A stretch of 64,000 nucleotides of DNA from Owenia fusiformis (GCA_903813345.2 CAIIXF020000008.1:32450867-32514866); one strand, 5' to 3'; positions 1 through 12,149 are shown, counted from the first letter of the stretch. Numbers and translations: made by a program. Notes: a model not told the origin generated them from the letters alone.

Positions 1-141
1 CAATGAATTCATACAGTGATGAAAGTGTGACCGTTGCTCCAGCCTCAATACATGTATCAGTAGTTGTTATGCTGTCAAGGCCTTTTACATTAGTCAAGCA
101 AATAACCACCTTCTTACTTTGACTGTTGCGTATGTATCTTC
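1..141 (-). CDS. XDH: XDH-like exon: FAD-binding domain, cut by window edge
   Basis: The acceptor is a T-run plus cag at 144-142. The exon encodes (G)[40 protein letters not shown] and SLYEFI, matching the 'I...PEL..I......i.iGA..tls.l' part of the FAD domain. It is open to the window edge, so the exon probably continues. Confidence 0.88.
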
Positions 142-3100
142 CTGAAAAAAAAACTTTTTTAAAAGTGTGGTAGCAATTTCCCCTTATAATCCTCACAATA
201 GACTACCATTCCGAATATGGATACCAGCAAAGGGACATAGATTACTTTGTTTTGTGTGTTTTTTTTCAGTTGCCAACTCGATACAACAAAGTCCCTACCA
301 TTACTAAAACATGAACTCCACGTGTTAGAATACCGAATGGAATTGTGTCTATTATAGTTAGAGATTGGTTGTCTTCTGGTATCAGAGTTGATTTCTTCTC
401 ACCTACACTTGTAGCGCCAACAGTAAAGATTGCATCCGGATACTGTTGCTTCAACTGACACACTTCATCCAGGCTATTAGGTCTATACCAGTCCACATTT
501 GGACTCTTGAAACATATACTCTGTGTTTGGTAGGTTACATCCAACTAGGATGAAGATGTAAGATTGTAATTTAGAAAAATACAACACAATTCTGTATAAT
601 ATCTCTGGGAAACTTATCCATTCCTTCTGAACAAATGATCTCATCGATCATTCCATAAGTTCTAAATAAACGTACCACCTCAACTGATGGACGTTATTTC
701 CAATCAAACAACTATAGATATATCTTTCTACCATAAACACGCGATTTAGAGATCGTGCAACATATACTCACCTGTAGTTCACTAGGGAAGATAGGATCCT
801 GCGTTGGGTCATACACAGCAAACTCACTAGCATCAAATGTTTTAGTGCAAACCTGTTTAAGTATACACAAGAAATGACTTTACCAACTTCTTGAAACTCA
901 ATCATCACTTCTTTTACTTAATTATCTCCTGAAAAATTTAGTTGATGAACAGTGGTAGGAGTACTACACTGGGGCAATATTCAAACACCGTGATTACTTA
1001 CTTTAGATTCACCGTCAGGGAGTTTTTCATTCTGACAACAATTCTCTCCTTCTTCACATGTCCATTCCTAAGTGAAAAGGATTATCTGTAATTCATGTTC
1101 TTTACTAAGACAAACTCTTAACAAAATCCATCATAATCTTCGATAAAACACGCATTTCACACAGATTTAAATAAAAGTTATTTGTGAAAATGCATGATTC
1201 TTATTTCCTGGTATGCTTTATAAATTTACCTTACTGAATGTTCTGAAACCAGCCAGTATGGCTCTATAGCCAGTACATCTACAAAGATTACCTAAAATCA
1301 AACGTAGTATTGCGGTTGATACGTCTGAATAATTTTGCGTTTCTTGTACTTCAGAAATATTGTCACATGCTCCAGTGTTCGTATATTCTCTATATTACTT
1401 ATGCATTTTACATATCAAGAAGGATTGGCTCACAGACCTCAAAAAATGAAAAAATGGCGGCTGTTTGGTTTCAAATTTTGTAATCACGACGTGACTCAGT
1501 AGACGGAAGAATCTCGAGACGAAACACTGGGAGCCAATTCTCCATTGAATAAATATCATGGTGACTGGCTGGTTTACCTTGCAACGCTGTCTCAATCTGA
1601 GTCATGGATGGTTCAGGGTAATTACGTAGCAATGTGTACATAGACATCACAAACCCAGGAGAACAGAACCCACATTGGGTACCATATGCTTTTGCCAGGC
1701 GCTCCTTTTTAAATTTAGAAACACAGAAAAATAGTATAGCAAGCTTATTTGTAGGCATGGGCATGGGGCATGCGAGACTTGGCCAAAATTTTAAGGGTAT
1801 ATATTTATAATATTTAGCCTAAATTTGCCTTGCCTATTCACATTTGTATCATAAATTTCCCACTTGTCGTATTACAAAATCTAAATCTTAAATTGAAGAA
1901 AATGTTAAAAGGGGGTTGCGGTAAATTGCTTTTGTTTATTCCCAGCTCATTCACCCTATGCTTAGTGAGCGGACCTAATTTCAAGGGTGATGGTAAAGAC
2001 GAGGCAGGGCGCCCAAACCTAACTATGGCGGACCAGCTGTAAGTTTATTTCTCTAAGTTCTACTCTTTATTGGCCTTGTGCTGGCCTGTAACTAGGTGCA
2101 CTGATGCTTCAGATGCCCATAATTAGATTTGTAATGTAAGAAAGATTCATTCTTATATGTGAAACGGATACGAAGTGATGTGAAAAGAAAAATTAATTTT
2201 CTGCATATTTTTTTTCGATTATTTTCAAAATAATGATACTTCTCCTGCACAGAATTCCTTGATATTGCATGTAATTATTGTTGATGAACGTATTTATATC
2301 GTAAACCCATCCATTTCCCAATTTGAGCCGTAAGTGCAGTCAAATCAGGGGATTTTGATTCATCGAAAGGAAGAGCAATGGTTACGGTAATAAAAGCATG
2401 TTTGGACGAGCCGTGGAATAGGGATTACATTTATCCTTTGATGAAATAATACACCACCTGATCAATAAACAATTTACACAATGTGTTAACAGTGATTATG
2501 TTGTCTCAGAAAAAAATAATCTGACAAAAGTTTATCCCACAGTGCAGAAACTTGTGACTACATCTGCCATGTTAACAACCTCTGACTACATCTGCCATGT
2601 TAACAACCTCTGACTACATTTGTCATGGTAACAACCTCTGACTACATCTGTTATGTTAACAACCTCTAACTACATCTGCCATGTCAAAAACCTCTGACTA
2701 CATCTGTCATGGTAACAACCTCTGACTACATCTGTCATGGTAACAACCTCTGACTACATCTGTTATGTTAACAACCTCTAACTACATCTACCATGGTAAC
2801 AACCTCTGACTACATCTGCAGTGTTAACAACCTCTGATTACATCTGCCATGTTAACAACCTCTAACTACATCTACCATGGTAACAACCTCTGACTACATC
2901 TGCAGTGTTAACAACCTCTAACTACATCTACCATGGTAACAACCTCTGACTACATCTGCAGTGTTAACAACCTCTGATTACATCTGCCATGTTAACAACC
3001 TCTCACTTCATCTGTCATATTAACAACCTCTGACTACATCTGTCATGTTAACAATCTCTGACTACATCTGTCATATTAACAACCTCTGACTACATCTGCA

Positions 3101-5226
3101 GTGTTAACAACCTCTAATTACATCTGCCATGTTAACAATCTCTGACTACATCTGTCATAATAACAACCTCTGACTACATCTGTCATGTTAACAATCTCTG
3201 ACTACATCTGTCATATTAACAACCTCTGACTACATCTGCAGTGTTAACAACCTCTGATTACATCTGCCATGTTAACAATCTCTGACTACATCTGTCATAT
3301 TAACAACCTCTGACTACATCTGTCATGTTAACAATCTTTGACTCTATCTGCCATGTTAACAACCTTTGACATCAACAATCTCTGACTACATCTGTCATGC
3401 GTCTGATTTTTTATGACTTCGTCAACATTTGTTAAAAAAGTGTGGGCCAGTTACCATTTATACAATTTCAAAATTCTTTTAAGTTATTCTATTTATTCGT
3501 TCAACAACCAACACTTTTTGATAAATCATAAAATCAAGTGACTACAGTACATGTTTTGCAAGTTTTTATCATTGATTGAAGCCTATGACAACCTTGCCCA
3601 AATTCATTAATTTATTAATTGACAGTGTACATTTTAGCTGAATTTAGCAGTACACGTAGCAGCTTAGTGTTTGCCCATAGCCACTCCTCTTCGCAAATTA
3701 CATCGCCATTGATCGTCATCGAAATTCTGATCGCCGAATAGTAAACATTCATTTTGTATTGGATGTACATAACTAGAGACCGCCTTATTTCGCATATATG
3801 AAAAATAAAACATATCTAGGTACATATATCTTTATATGTGACATCGATCAGGAATTATTGACATATTGACAATATTAGGTTGTAATTTCTTGCGGTAAAT
3901 TCAAATTGTATCTTTAAACGACTGTTTCATCTTAACTATTCGTTTTATTGGATGTAAAACAAACGGTATGCATAGTTTAACATCTTTCACTTCTAAAACA
4001 GCATAAATTATCACAATATCATCACCTAATGCTGCAATAATACGACTTAAAAGATTATGGTACTAATATTCTTTGGTTTTTGGGCGCCATGCCTCGTCTT
4101 TACCATCACCCTTGAAATTAGGTCCGCTCACTAAGCTAGGGTGGAGTTCACTACTAACTTTTGCAGAGAAAAAATGTAATTTCGATACCTGCACAGGGTG
4201 GAGTTTAGTCTTTGTGCTACCTATCCCCTCAACAGTAGTTACAGCTAAACCATGCACGGCTACTAAGGGCATTAAGCATGCATTCACACCGTAGTGCCTG
4301 TGAAATTAACAATATTTGATAAACAGGTATACGTGCCACACGAGGAAAGACCAAAATGTTTTACAACACACAGAAAAACATGAAACTCCTAGGAGAGAAA
4401 TGAGCCATAACAATCTCAGCCTCCACTCTCTGATATTTCTCACTAAGACTTTTAGTTTAGAGCTGAGGGTGTCGACAATAAACTGTTTCTACAATTACAA
4501 TACAAAGTCTGTGTAGATACTTATTGGACACCCTGTACAGTTTATTGTTCATATAATTACAAGTTTATCACAATTACAATTTAGAAATACAATGGGTGCA
4601 TTGCATTAAATACATTGTATTCTAACTAGGAGAAGCCCTTTTCAGATCAACCTCTATCAAGACATAATATAATGATCAGGAAATAATTTTAAAATAAAGA
4701 TGACCTCTTTATCATCGTTTGATCGAATGGTTTAAAGTGTCATGATAAAATGTGGCTGATAATGTCATTGGACAGCCACTAGCACATGCTCAACTACTGC
4801 AAGAAGTATTCTCTGAATTAATAATGGATATTAATATAAAAAAAACTTAGATTGAATTGTTGATTTACCTTATTTGTTTGCTACTGGGATTGTAGCTTGA
4901 GACCATTACGGTGCAAGACCCACAGCCTCCATCTCCACAAGCCAGCTTGGTACCAGACAGACATACTGTCAGCAGTTTAGGAAATTATGACTAGAAGGTT
5001 TTTACTGTAAATTGACAAACTGATAGGAAAAGTCACATTTAGTAATTTTTGTTCATATTTGTTTTAATCAAGCAAAGCAAAATTTAGTATGAAAACCCGT
5101 TCCGTCCGCTGTTTCTATTATTTTATAGCTTATTCATGAAAATTTTGTTAAAAGAGTTCAAAGGATACAATCCCGTCTGAGGAACTGTAATAGCGTTGTC
5201 TCCGGTTTTGCATTTTCCTTTACAAT
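1..5226 (-). CDS. XDH: xanthine dehydrogenase / aldehyde oxidase family, 5' part (nine exons, runs off left edge)
   Basis: Encodes the N-terminal electron-transfer half of a molybdo-flavoenzyme that oxidises purines or aldehydes; in animals these are cytosolic or peroxisomal dimers. Exons in transcript order are 5226-5169, 4965-4869, 4297-4189, 1704-1578, 1291-1230, 1067-1002, 852-772, 544-403 and 141-1. All have GT donors and AG acceptors and join without a frame break, giving about 294 residues. Both [2Fe-2S] clusters have their cysteines: C-x4-C-x2-C in [11 protein letters not shown] plus the Cys in VNACL, then CGFC and CRC. The FAD-domain motif FTVGATSVG follows. The molybdopterin domain lies outside the window. 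The first coding exon, expected to end in a VNGK-like motif, was not found. Some stretches ([15 protein letters not shown]) look like aldehyde oxidase and others ([11 protein letters not shown]) like XDH, so family membership is firm but the subfamily is not. Confidence 0.93.
403..544 (-). CDS. XDH: XDH-like exon: FAD-binding domain start
   Basis: This exon is 142 bp. It encodes [40 protein letters not shown] and TVGATSV. 'W.rP.sLdEv..LK..yPdA....vG.t..G' is the molybdopterin-dehydrogenase FAD-binding signature. The true end is donor GTAG|gtgaga; an open frame continues past it for about 46 codons but does not resemble the family. The last base completes a Gly codon with the next exon. Confidence 0.92.
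772..852 (-). CDS. XDH: XDH-like exon: DPTQDPIFP motif
   Basis: This exon is 81 bp, phase 0 on both sides. It encodes [20 protein letters not shown] then IFPSELQ. The string [13 protein letters not shown] matches the conserved 'LDPTQEPIFPPEL' at the entrance of the FAD domain. The acceptor ends cag|GTT and the donor is CAG|gtgagt. Confidence 0.92.
1002..1067 (-). CDS. XDH: XDH-like exon: Cys-rich linker
   Basis: This exon is 66 bp, phase 0 on both sides. It encodes [20 protein letters not shown] then SK. It corresponds to the variable Cys-rich linker between the iron-sulphur half and the FAD domain; paired cysteines (CC) are also common there in vertebrate XDH. The donor is AAA|gtaagt. Confidence 0.85.
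1230..1291 (-). CDS. XDH: XDH-like exon: CRCTGYR motif
   Basis: This exon is 62 bp and encodes (G)[23 protein letters not shown] provides the last two ligands of cluster II, and NLCRCTGYR is the family hallmark. Acceptor tgattttag and donor AAG|gtaaat are both good. Confidence 0.93.
1578..1704 (-). CDS. XDH: XDH-like exon: second [2Fe-2S] domain, CGFC
   Basis: This exon is 127 bp. It encodes [20 protein letters not shown] then [22 protein letters not shown]. It begins in frame right after LHPVQ, rebuilding the conserved LHPVQERxAK junction across an intron of about 2.5 kb. CGFC supplies two ligands of cluster II. Donor GCAAG|gtaaac leaves one base, completed by the next exon to Gly. Confidence 0.94.
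1952..4143. mobile_element. non-autonomous TIR element (about 2.2 kb) carrying a minisatellite, in an XDH intron
   Basis: The ends at 1952-2017 and about 4078-4143 are inverted copies of each other over about 65 bp: CACCCTA, then CTTAGTGAGCGGACC, continuing to GGGCGCC, with about one mismatch and one indel. No transposase frame lies inside. Instead the interior holds a 28-bp tandem array (2553-3400) and AT-rich unique DNA. I see no clear target-site duplication. The plan (TIRs around a tandem core) recalls the mollusc 'pearl'-type elements described in oysters, but sequence relatedness is not shown. It lies in the XDH intron between the LHPVQ and ERLAK exons. Confidence 0.75.
2553..3400. repeat. 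28-bp minisatellite, about 30 copies
   Basis: The unit is approximately TAACAACCTCTGACTACATC plus TGCCATGT, repeated head to tail for about 850 bp. Variants at the unit end (TGCCATGT, TGTCATAT, TGCAGTGT, TACCATGG, TGTTATGT) recur in ordered blocks, so there is higher-order structure. The array sits wholly inside the 1952-4143 TIR element. Confidence 0.95.
4189..4297 (-). CDS. XDH: XDH-like exon: fourth cluster Cys and TTVEGIGS motif
   Basis: This exon is 109 bp. It encodes [19 protein letters not shown] and then [17 protein letters not shown]. The Cys in NACL is the fourth ligand of cluster I, and [17 protein letters not shown] is almost invariant in the family. The donor is CAG|gtatcg. Just 45 bp into the intron sits the terminal inverted repeat of a 2.2 kb mobile element, so reading past the donor runs into transposon sequence. 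Confidence 0.93.
4478..4556. repeat. short MITE fragment with GGACACCCTGTA end
   Basis: ACAATAAACTGT and ACAGTTTATTGT face each other across about 55 bp. The inside shares 'acaattacaatacaaagt' and 'ggacacc' with the segment at 51970-52050. The terminus resembles mariner-type ends (CAGGGTGTCC). It lies in the XDH intron between the SKQI and HYGVNA exons. Confidence 0.5.
4869..4965 (-). CDS. XDH: XDH-like exon: first [2Fe-2S] cysteine loop
   Basis: This exon is 97 bp. It encodes [20 protein letters not shown] and then [11 protein letters not shown]. The three cysteines spaced C-x4-C-x2-C are the plant-ferredoxin-type cluster ligands of the family. The exon ends in AG, which is completed by the first base of the next exon to give Arg ([12 protein letters not shown]). 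Confidence 0.93.
5169..5226 (-). CDS. XDH: XDH-like exon: N-terminal PETTLL motif
   Basis: This exon is 58 bp, phase 0 in and one base over. It encodes [19 protein letters not shown], matching the family signature 'NxDPETTLLxYLRRK' that precedes the first iron-sulphur loop. The acceptor is ttttag and the donor gtatcc. The leftover T joins TA of the next exon to give Leu, reading RRDLCLSGTK. Confidence 0.9.
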
Positions 5227-8200
5227 CTAAAATACAACAAGGTATTAACATGCAAAATGACACCACCTGCCATTTGTTACAAATGCAGAACGCCTTACAC
5301 CAACCGCCGAACACTAACTGTCCACAAAATAATTGGAGACAATAACAATATTTGTGGTGGTGACATAAAAATATTTGTTGCTTCAAATGTCTGGTGATGG
5401 CATACGGGTGACAGACCAAGCAAAACATTTGTATATATCTTGAACTGCTTGTGGTTTGCCTGATAAAATATGTCTGCCCTCTTATATATGCCTTTCTGCA
5501 ATGTTACTTTTGAAAAATTAAAATAGATGAAACTTCCTTGAGCGCAAGAGAACACGGGTTTATTGCGCATAAAATTAATTTATGTGAAATATACAAACGT
5601 TTTGAGTGTAAACTATGAGATTGCATTGTAGTTTTTTCATTTTTTAGGTTTTACTGACGCAGAAAAAGTAAAATGGACTGTAGGTTTTGCCCCATATAAA
5701 AAGCATTAAACTAGAATACAAATAGAATCACAAAAATATTCAAATAATGTTTTGCAATTAGAGTTCAAAGGTTTTCTTCACAAAACAAAAATAATTTGAT
5801 TATTGATTGGTAAAATATCAGCGTCTCTAATTCAATTGGTAAAAACAGTTTCTACGGTAACTTGACTTTTAGAATTTAGGTAGGTGGGTTGGGTAATTCA
5901 ACGACATGGTACAATTGTAGATTTCGGTACGGGACATAAATGTAGAACAACTAACTCTCTGGCGCGGTTTTGTAAATGTAGATCACTCTATGATACGCTG
6001 GACACGGGTAGGCGATCAGAATTGGGTAGCGTAGAGAACTCTTATGTGAACTTGCAGAAATGATCCTCTTATTCCCCCCTTTGTGGTATTTATTTGCCCG
6101 ATTAAGTATGAGCTAGACTAAATAGTTGCCATTTCTTGGAGTAAATACTGAATAATATTCACGTGTGCAGCAAGTTAATACGTACCATCTTCATCTCCTT
6201 CGAAGTAACAGTTTTAACTTCCACAGCTTAATGTTTCGATTTCAGAAAAATTGGGACTTTTTATATAAAAACTAATTTGTGGATTACCACCAAAAACTTA
6301 GAACTATACAATGTAAATATTTGCTAACATTCAACATTTTGCAGGTGCCCTGGACATTTTTCCTCGTGCTTATCACAGAATGTAATAGATGCCTTGGATG
6401 TTACGTGTGCATATGTTTATCTACTTGTTGTTATGGTGACTTGCAATATGAACACTTTTAGAGGTCTTTATGACAAAACGAAAGTAAGATCATGGAGGTC
6501 CATAATATCATATTAAATGCAGCATATTACCTGATTACTCATATCATGTGTCCGTCAAACATAGACAATCTACTCCAGAAAACAATAAAAACTCACCTTT
6601 TGTCCATTGACGTAGAATACCAGACTTGTGTCCATGTTTTACCCTCACTGCTGCATTTTGTGTGTTGGCCAGAAGATTCAATATAACATTAACATTTATT
6701 TCTTTGACCTTACATCGTGTACACGGAGTACGTGAGTTACTGTGTGAGTATCCATCTCAAGCACTAGTTTCCAAGGCTAAGCTGCATAATTATTTTGTTC
6801 TAATTTTATGCCGTTTTGACGTTTTATTACATTGATGACATTTTGTTTATTTTCACACGATGCAATGGATCGCAGAGACATGGGCTTAATTTCCAGATGT
6901 ACATTATGTACTGGCAGAAAAAGTTTGTGTTTTTGAAATTTTGGCCTTGAGCTTTAAAAAAGTGGCAAATTTCAAATATTGACTCCTTTTAAGTTCAATG
7001 ATGCCATTAAGATTGGATTGCTTAAAAAACCTTCGACCTGCATTTTCGACCTTCAACCTTTGACCTATTGGGTGTCCAAAAAGAACTGTTAATATGAGCT
7101 ATTTTTGGGTTCGAATTTTTGCGTATGCTCATGAATGGAGGTGTTTCATTCCCATGATTCAAATTGCTTTTCTGTGATCGGTTGGGCCCAATTGATATAC
7201 TGTCAATACACTTTCGTTGGATACATACCTTTTGTTTTTACATCAAACAAAAAATATAAGTAATAACTATTTCAAATATTTCAGATAAAGATGGCGCGTG
7301 CATTTTTATAATTTAAACAAATCCGATTTAATGCTCATGCGCAGTACAACCGAACAAAAAATGGAACTTTGGCATATTGCCCCCTAACGTCGTAGGTCGA
7401 AGGGTTTTTACAACATCAAGAATTTCTGAGCACCCAAAAAGTCGAAGGTGCAGAAACCACTTGAGTTGGACTCGAATCAGATAATTGATTTACTCGAGCC
7501 TATGATATGCATTGCTGTTTTTATTGTAGGCGCATGTGATAGAAAAAATACCATACGTGATTAACAAGGCCATTTATTGTAACCTGGTGTATAATAAGAT
7601 ATAGGTTGATATATGTTGAAATTGAAACTAACAACTGTACTCAACATAATTAATGTCGGTAGAACTCTCTTTACTTTTCTCCCTATGTTTTGTGTGTTAA
7701 ATAGCATAACTTTAAGAATTATTTCCTCTAATTCCAGTCCATCGAATTTCAAAGAATTCCAGAAAAATATAGCAGAAAACCTTACTTGCCTATCAAAAAA
7801 AATTTCAAAAAAAATATCCCACGAAAATCAAAAGTTCCGCTCTTTTATATAGATGGAGTGGTAATACGTCATCATTATTAATTTTGTGTATTTTGACCAA
7901 TTCACCCCTACCTTGCACAGTCATCCATCCACATAAAATAATCACAAATATTTTACTTTTTTCTGCTATGATCACATGCTTCCTAGTTATTCTGTGCATT
8001 ATATATCTGCAAATCAGACAAATAAATATTCTATTCAAAGAAGGCTCCAAACAGGTTTCTATTAGAACTACTTTCCTCATACCACGAAATAGACAAACCA
8101 AGTAAGGATAGTACACTCGTCAGTCTATTTGGTCTGATGTTTTTTCTCTATTTAAGGATTTTACAGATTTCCCCTTGACAGGCAGTGCAAATTTAAAGTA

Positions 8201-9836
8201 AAAGGCTAGCCTGGTTATTTCTATTAATTTCCCTATAACAGACCAATAAGCCATATGGGACTACCAAACTGGTACAGCTTGGGTCATAAATGTGTAGTGG
8301 TTTTTCAATTACTTTAAATACAAACCATTGTGGTTTGAAAGCCAATATCTTCCAAAAGAATGTCGAAATACATATCCCCTAAAATTTGCAATCTTACATT
8401 TTTATACTCTCATCTACTGATGTGTAGCCTCTTGAAAATTCCCTTATTTCTAACATGGGAAATCCTCACTTCGACAAAAAGAGAGGCTTCGGAATATAGT
8501 CTATGGTATGAAATTTCTAGGACGTCTAATAAAGGAGCTGGTAGCACACATAGCGCAGCGATATTTGACTAATATTAACATACCTACATAGGTTCCCTAC
8601 TAATTGTTTTATAATCGTTTAATACACTTCCGGCTTTCAGGCCAAATTATGAATTATGCCTGCCATTAACAGAGGTCAAAAAATTACCAAAAAATAAAAT
8701 CCCAATTTTTCACAATTTGGAGTACACAACGCAACAGGAATTAATACAAAATGATTATAAATATATGATATGATTTTGGTTTGAATTAGGGACTACATCT
8801 AAAATTCTATTCCTCGTAGTTAGATATAGCTCAGTTACTTATAAAACAACCATCAAGACTTGGTCGAATCTATGAATAATTGAGAAAAATCGTTGTCTTT
8901 ATCTTCCTAAAATTTGATTATATCCAGCGGTAAGGTCAAAGAAGAAACAAACATTAGAAAACTTGTTGATAGCCAGCAGTAACTTCGAGGAAGAATTGTA
9001 AGGCGTTCGATTGCACATAACTTTAATTGATTATTAGACATGCCCTTTGAATATATGAACATTCCAATACCTCTGTAACATTTAATTAGATATAAATCTT
9101 ATCTATTTGTTATTGTATTATGTTTTATAAAACATGAACAATAATTTGTTGTTTGACCCCTTGCGATTATATGGAAAAAATCTGGTAATAAAATGTTTTA
9201 AATGGTAAGAAAACTAATATGTTCCCAATCATAAATTACCTAAATATTTCACACAATTTTGTTGAATCTGCTTGGCTCAAAACAAAATCTGCAAAACACA
9301 CTTGCGTAATTACACTAATTAAACACCGACATCTACAGTGAAATTATAGTATATTTTTATTATTATGTCGCTTTTATTCCCATAATAAAATGGATTAAAC
9401 ATGTAAACATAAGCTTAGAATAACGGTCTGTGTCTTATAAAATGTATAAAAGTTTAAATCAAAATATTTACGTTTTATGACCCTTTGTGATGAAAGACAT
9501 TTTTCGACCCGAAAGCCGGAATTTTTTCAGCAAATAGTATTTTAAAAGAATCAAGACATATGCACCTCCATAAATATTGCTTCAAATGTTGCTGCGCTAT
9601 AGTGTGCTACGTATCCTTCATATTCGGACGTCATACCATGGACTAATAGGTTTTCAGCCGAACTTATACTGCAACTTCAACTTTTAAATGACGAAAACCC
9701 CGTTCCCTCGTTTCCTAATCAAGGGATTTGATTTGTGAATATCCCAGCAATTACAGTATCAATTTCTAAGTTCTTATCTTATTTATAAACCGGAACTACA
9801 TACTTGCCAAATATTGGAAGGATAAAATGAACCTAC
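5227..9836. other. upstream of XDH exons: no supported gene
   Basis: AT-rich sequence. The missing first XDH coding exon should lie here or further right, but I could not find a MxxxxFVNGK-like segment ending in phase 0 at a donor. An open stretch at 6190-6230 (minus) ends at gtacgt in phase 0 but reads VEVKTVTSKEMKM, which is not family-like. Around 5249-5300 is a segment similar to 40634-40700 (catgcaaaatg, then tgccatttgt), so it is repetitive rather than coding. 7060-7090 carries a 'gggtgtccaaaaag' mariner-like end. Confidence 0.5.
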
Positions 9837-10060
9837 CTTCGTTTTCAGTTCCTCCCTAGTGCTTTACCATGACTTGCGCGTCTCGCTATAGAGTTTGTTA
9901 CATAACCTGATAACGTGGCCATATTTGGTCAGTGATGATTCAACAGTTGAGCAGTTTATCATTCGAAATGTTTCATTCCGTTTGACGGATCGTGAATTCA
10001 TAGCTGTTGAAGAGTGGACCAATCAAAGAGAACATTCCATTGTATCCGGGACCATCCTTC
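9837..10060 (-). promoter_or_regulatory. possible XDH promoter and non-coding first exon
   Basis: This is richer in GC than its surroundings. On the minus strand a good donor (GAAAACGAAG|gtaggt, exon end 9837) is preceded by sequence with stops in the reading frames, as expected of a 5' leader. An inverted CCAAT box (10019-10023) lies about 180 bp upstream. It points toward the XDH exons at 5.2 kb. There is no TATA box and no direct evidence of transcription. Confidence 0.25.
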
Positions 10061-10227
10061 TCACACGCCACCTATCATTCCAGATTTAACCGGGGGCGTT
10101 AATTCCGGGATAAAATACATCTTCTCTGGTTCTTGGCCAGAGAGCGCCATCCCTATGCCCTACCATGCTCTTTTGCACTTACAACAGTAACAGTAACGGG
10201 ACAGTAATCGAAATACTACAAGCTCAC

Positions 10228-10359
10228 GTAGGGGAGAGCGGGGTTCAAGAAAAGTTTACTTCAGTAATCTCTTTTAAAGGTACCCTTTTAAACAATTATT
10301 CAATAATAAGTCCTCGTTCCGTCTCACCCCGCGTTCCATCTTACCCCGCTCTCCCCCAC
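10228..10359. mobile_element. 132-bp MITE with GTRGGGGAGAGCGGGGT termini
   Basis: 17-bp inverted ends at 10228-10244 and 10343-10359 (one mismatch). Internal 'accccgcgttccatcttacc' continues the purine/pyrimidine-rich style of the ends. No coding capacity and no obvious target duplication. Confidence 0.7.
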
Positions 10360-11860
10360 ATCTTTTCTTAAAAACGTGCGACTCAACCTCCCTATTAATT
10401 TAACTTTCTTTCATAGACTTTCAAATGGTATATAATTTATTCAAGGTCGCTGGTAAATAGCCCAAGTATCTGCGTAGGCAAAACTGCCCTAATTCACGTC
10501 ACCATACTAGTCAATGGGCAAAAGGGCAAACGCCTGACTTTTTATCTCGAGTTATGGATTTATGTGGCCTCACTGGCCTATCTGAGGTTCTAAAGCTATG
10601 TCTAAGCTACATCTTGACACTAAACTCAATAGGGGCCAATCATCTACTTTTTGAAATAATTGGTCAATTGTGACACTACCCCCTCTCTCTGCAGACACAA
10701 ATTGAAATTCACAAAAATGAAGGCAAAATTAATACGCCACTTGACTCGAAATTTTCCTTCAGATAACCCAAATAAACGCATTTTCAGAAGAAATGGCATG
10801 TTGCCATTGCAAAAAGATTACAACTGTGCCTACATACTAGCTTACTGACTCGTCATGATCACAATTGTGTTGGGACTACATTTATTTTTGAATACTACTT
10901 TTTTCTATTCAGCGGAAGTGACGTATTAGGGCATTTTGGCCGTAGTTGCGATGCTTCCTATGCATTTCTCCCTTATCAAAAGTCATAATTTAATTAGCTT
11001 TGTTTTTCGTAACTGTTACGGTGGACGCGCGCAATCTTCAGATTGCCGGATCCTACTATTTCATTAATTATAACCTAAATTGTAATTGAGAAATTTCATG
11101 ACTGTTTATGTATTCATTTAAATGCTAACCTTGCCAAAATATTTATATGTTTCAGATATCTAGGGCACAAATCAAGAGTAATTAGTACATGACTTATGTC
11201 AAATTATACGATCATTTATTGACCTCGTTGACAAAATTTCAAAACTCAGTTTCATAACCAAACCTTTCATAGGACATCATATCATCCTAATCTTACGTTT
11301 ATTTCTCATATATCCATTCAATAATATTCAATGTATTTCCCCTTGAATTCTACTTACAGATTCTATACGTTATTAATAAGACAATGCATATTCAGGTAGA
11401 TGAATGACTAATATCTCGACTTGTTAATTTCTGATGTACCTATTTCAGGAAACTAATTGATATAAGTTCCCGGGAAAGTTTAAATTGTTAGACGCGTAAC
11501 ATCGGGTCGTGTTCAAATGAGAGCGAGTAATTAGGCTCGCCATGCTCTCGACTATAATTTGAACAAATATATAATGGTATTTAACATGTACACATTCAGG
11601 ACGAGCCAAAAAATACGAACATATAGAGGATGAGCCAAAAACACTTATAATTCACTCAAAAGATGAAATGCATGGTCGTGTTATTTGAAATCAATATTTT
11701 GATAAATAAAGACTGAGACTAATATACGAAATATATTACATGAAAAATATGATCTTTTGTTTAATAAAATTCTGTAGTTCTACACAAGAACTGCCTTGTG
11801 AGATTAATGGACTACCCTGTACGCAAAAGAGAATCGGATTGACAACTTTGGGCTAATTTT
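10360..11860. other. intergenic, no feature seen
   Basis: AT-rich DNA without a convincing open frame, splice-bounded exon or array. 11580-11650 repeats 'gagccaaaaa' twice. A single donor-like site on the minus strand near 11357 has no matching exon. Confidence 0.5.
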
Positions 11861-11864
11861 TAGC

Positions 11865-12060
11865 TAAAATTTAGCTCAATATATATGTATGGCAGCTAAT
11901 AGTACCTGATGGTACCGAATAGTAAGAAATGGAAGTGATTGTGTGTAGAATTTAGCTCGAAGTATATGGACAGTACCTAATGGTACCTAATAGTACTAAA
12001 TAGAAGTGATTGTGTGTATAATTCAGCTCGAATTATATGAATGGTACTAAATAGCAATTA
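11865..12060. repeat. tandem repeat of about 75 bp, 2.5 copies
   Basis: Units contain 'tagctcgaa.tatatg', 'agtacctaatggtacc' and 'gaagtgattgtgtgta', recurring at about 82 and 72 bp spacing. This is the first of a run of arrays reaching 16.1 kb, downstream of the stop codon of the MARCKS-like gene. Confidence 0.8.
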
Positions 12061-12149
12061 ACAGTAAAACATTTTTTGTAGCAAAAGCTATCCTATATTT
12101 ACAATCATAATTAATAGTCTAGTAAATATCTATAACCCCTTCACAAACA

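Noticed and set aside
266-402. Continuation of the XDH FAD-domain frame ([18 protein letters not shown]...)
   Set aside because: It departs from the family right after GATSVG, where a good donor gtgaga lies, and the next exon at 141-1 restores the family sequence in phase.
2553-3400. 28-bp array considered as a CRISPR array
   Set aside because: Units abut with no unique spacers, and the host is a eukaryote.
5249-5300. FVTNGR-like minus-strand reading before the first XDH exon found, tempting as the missing VNGK exon
   Set aside because: The donor would be weak (gtggtg) and the sequence is shared with 40634-40700, so it is a repeat.
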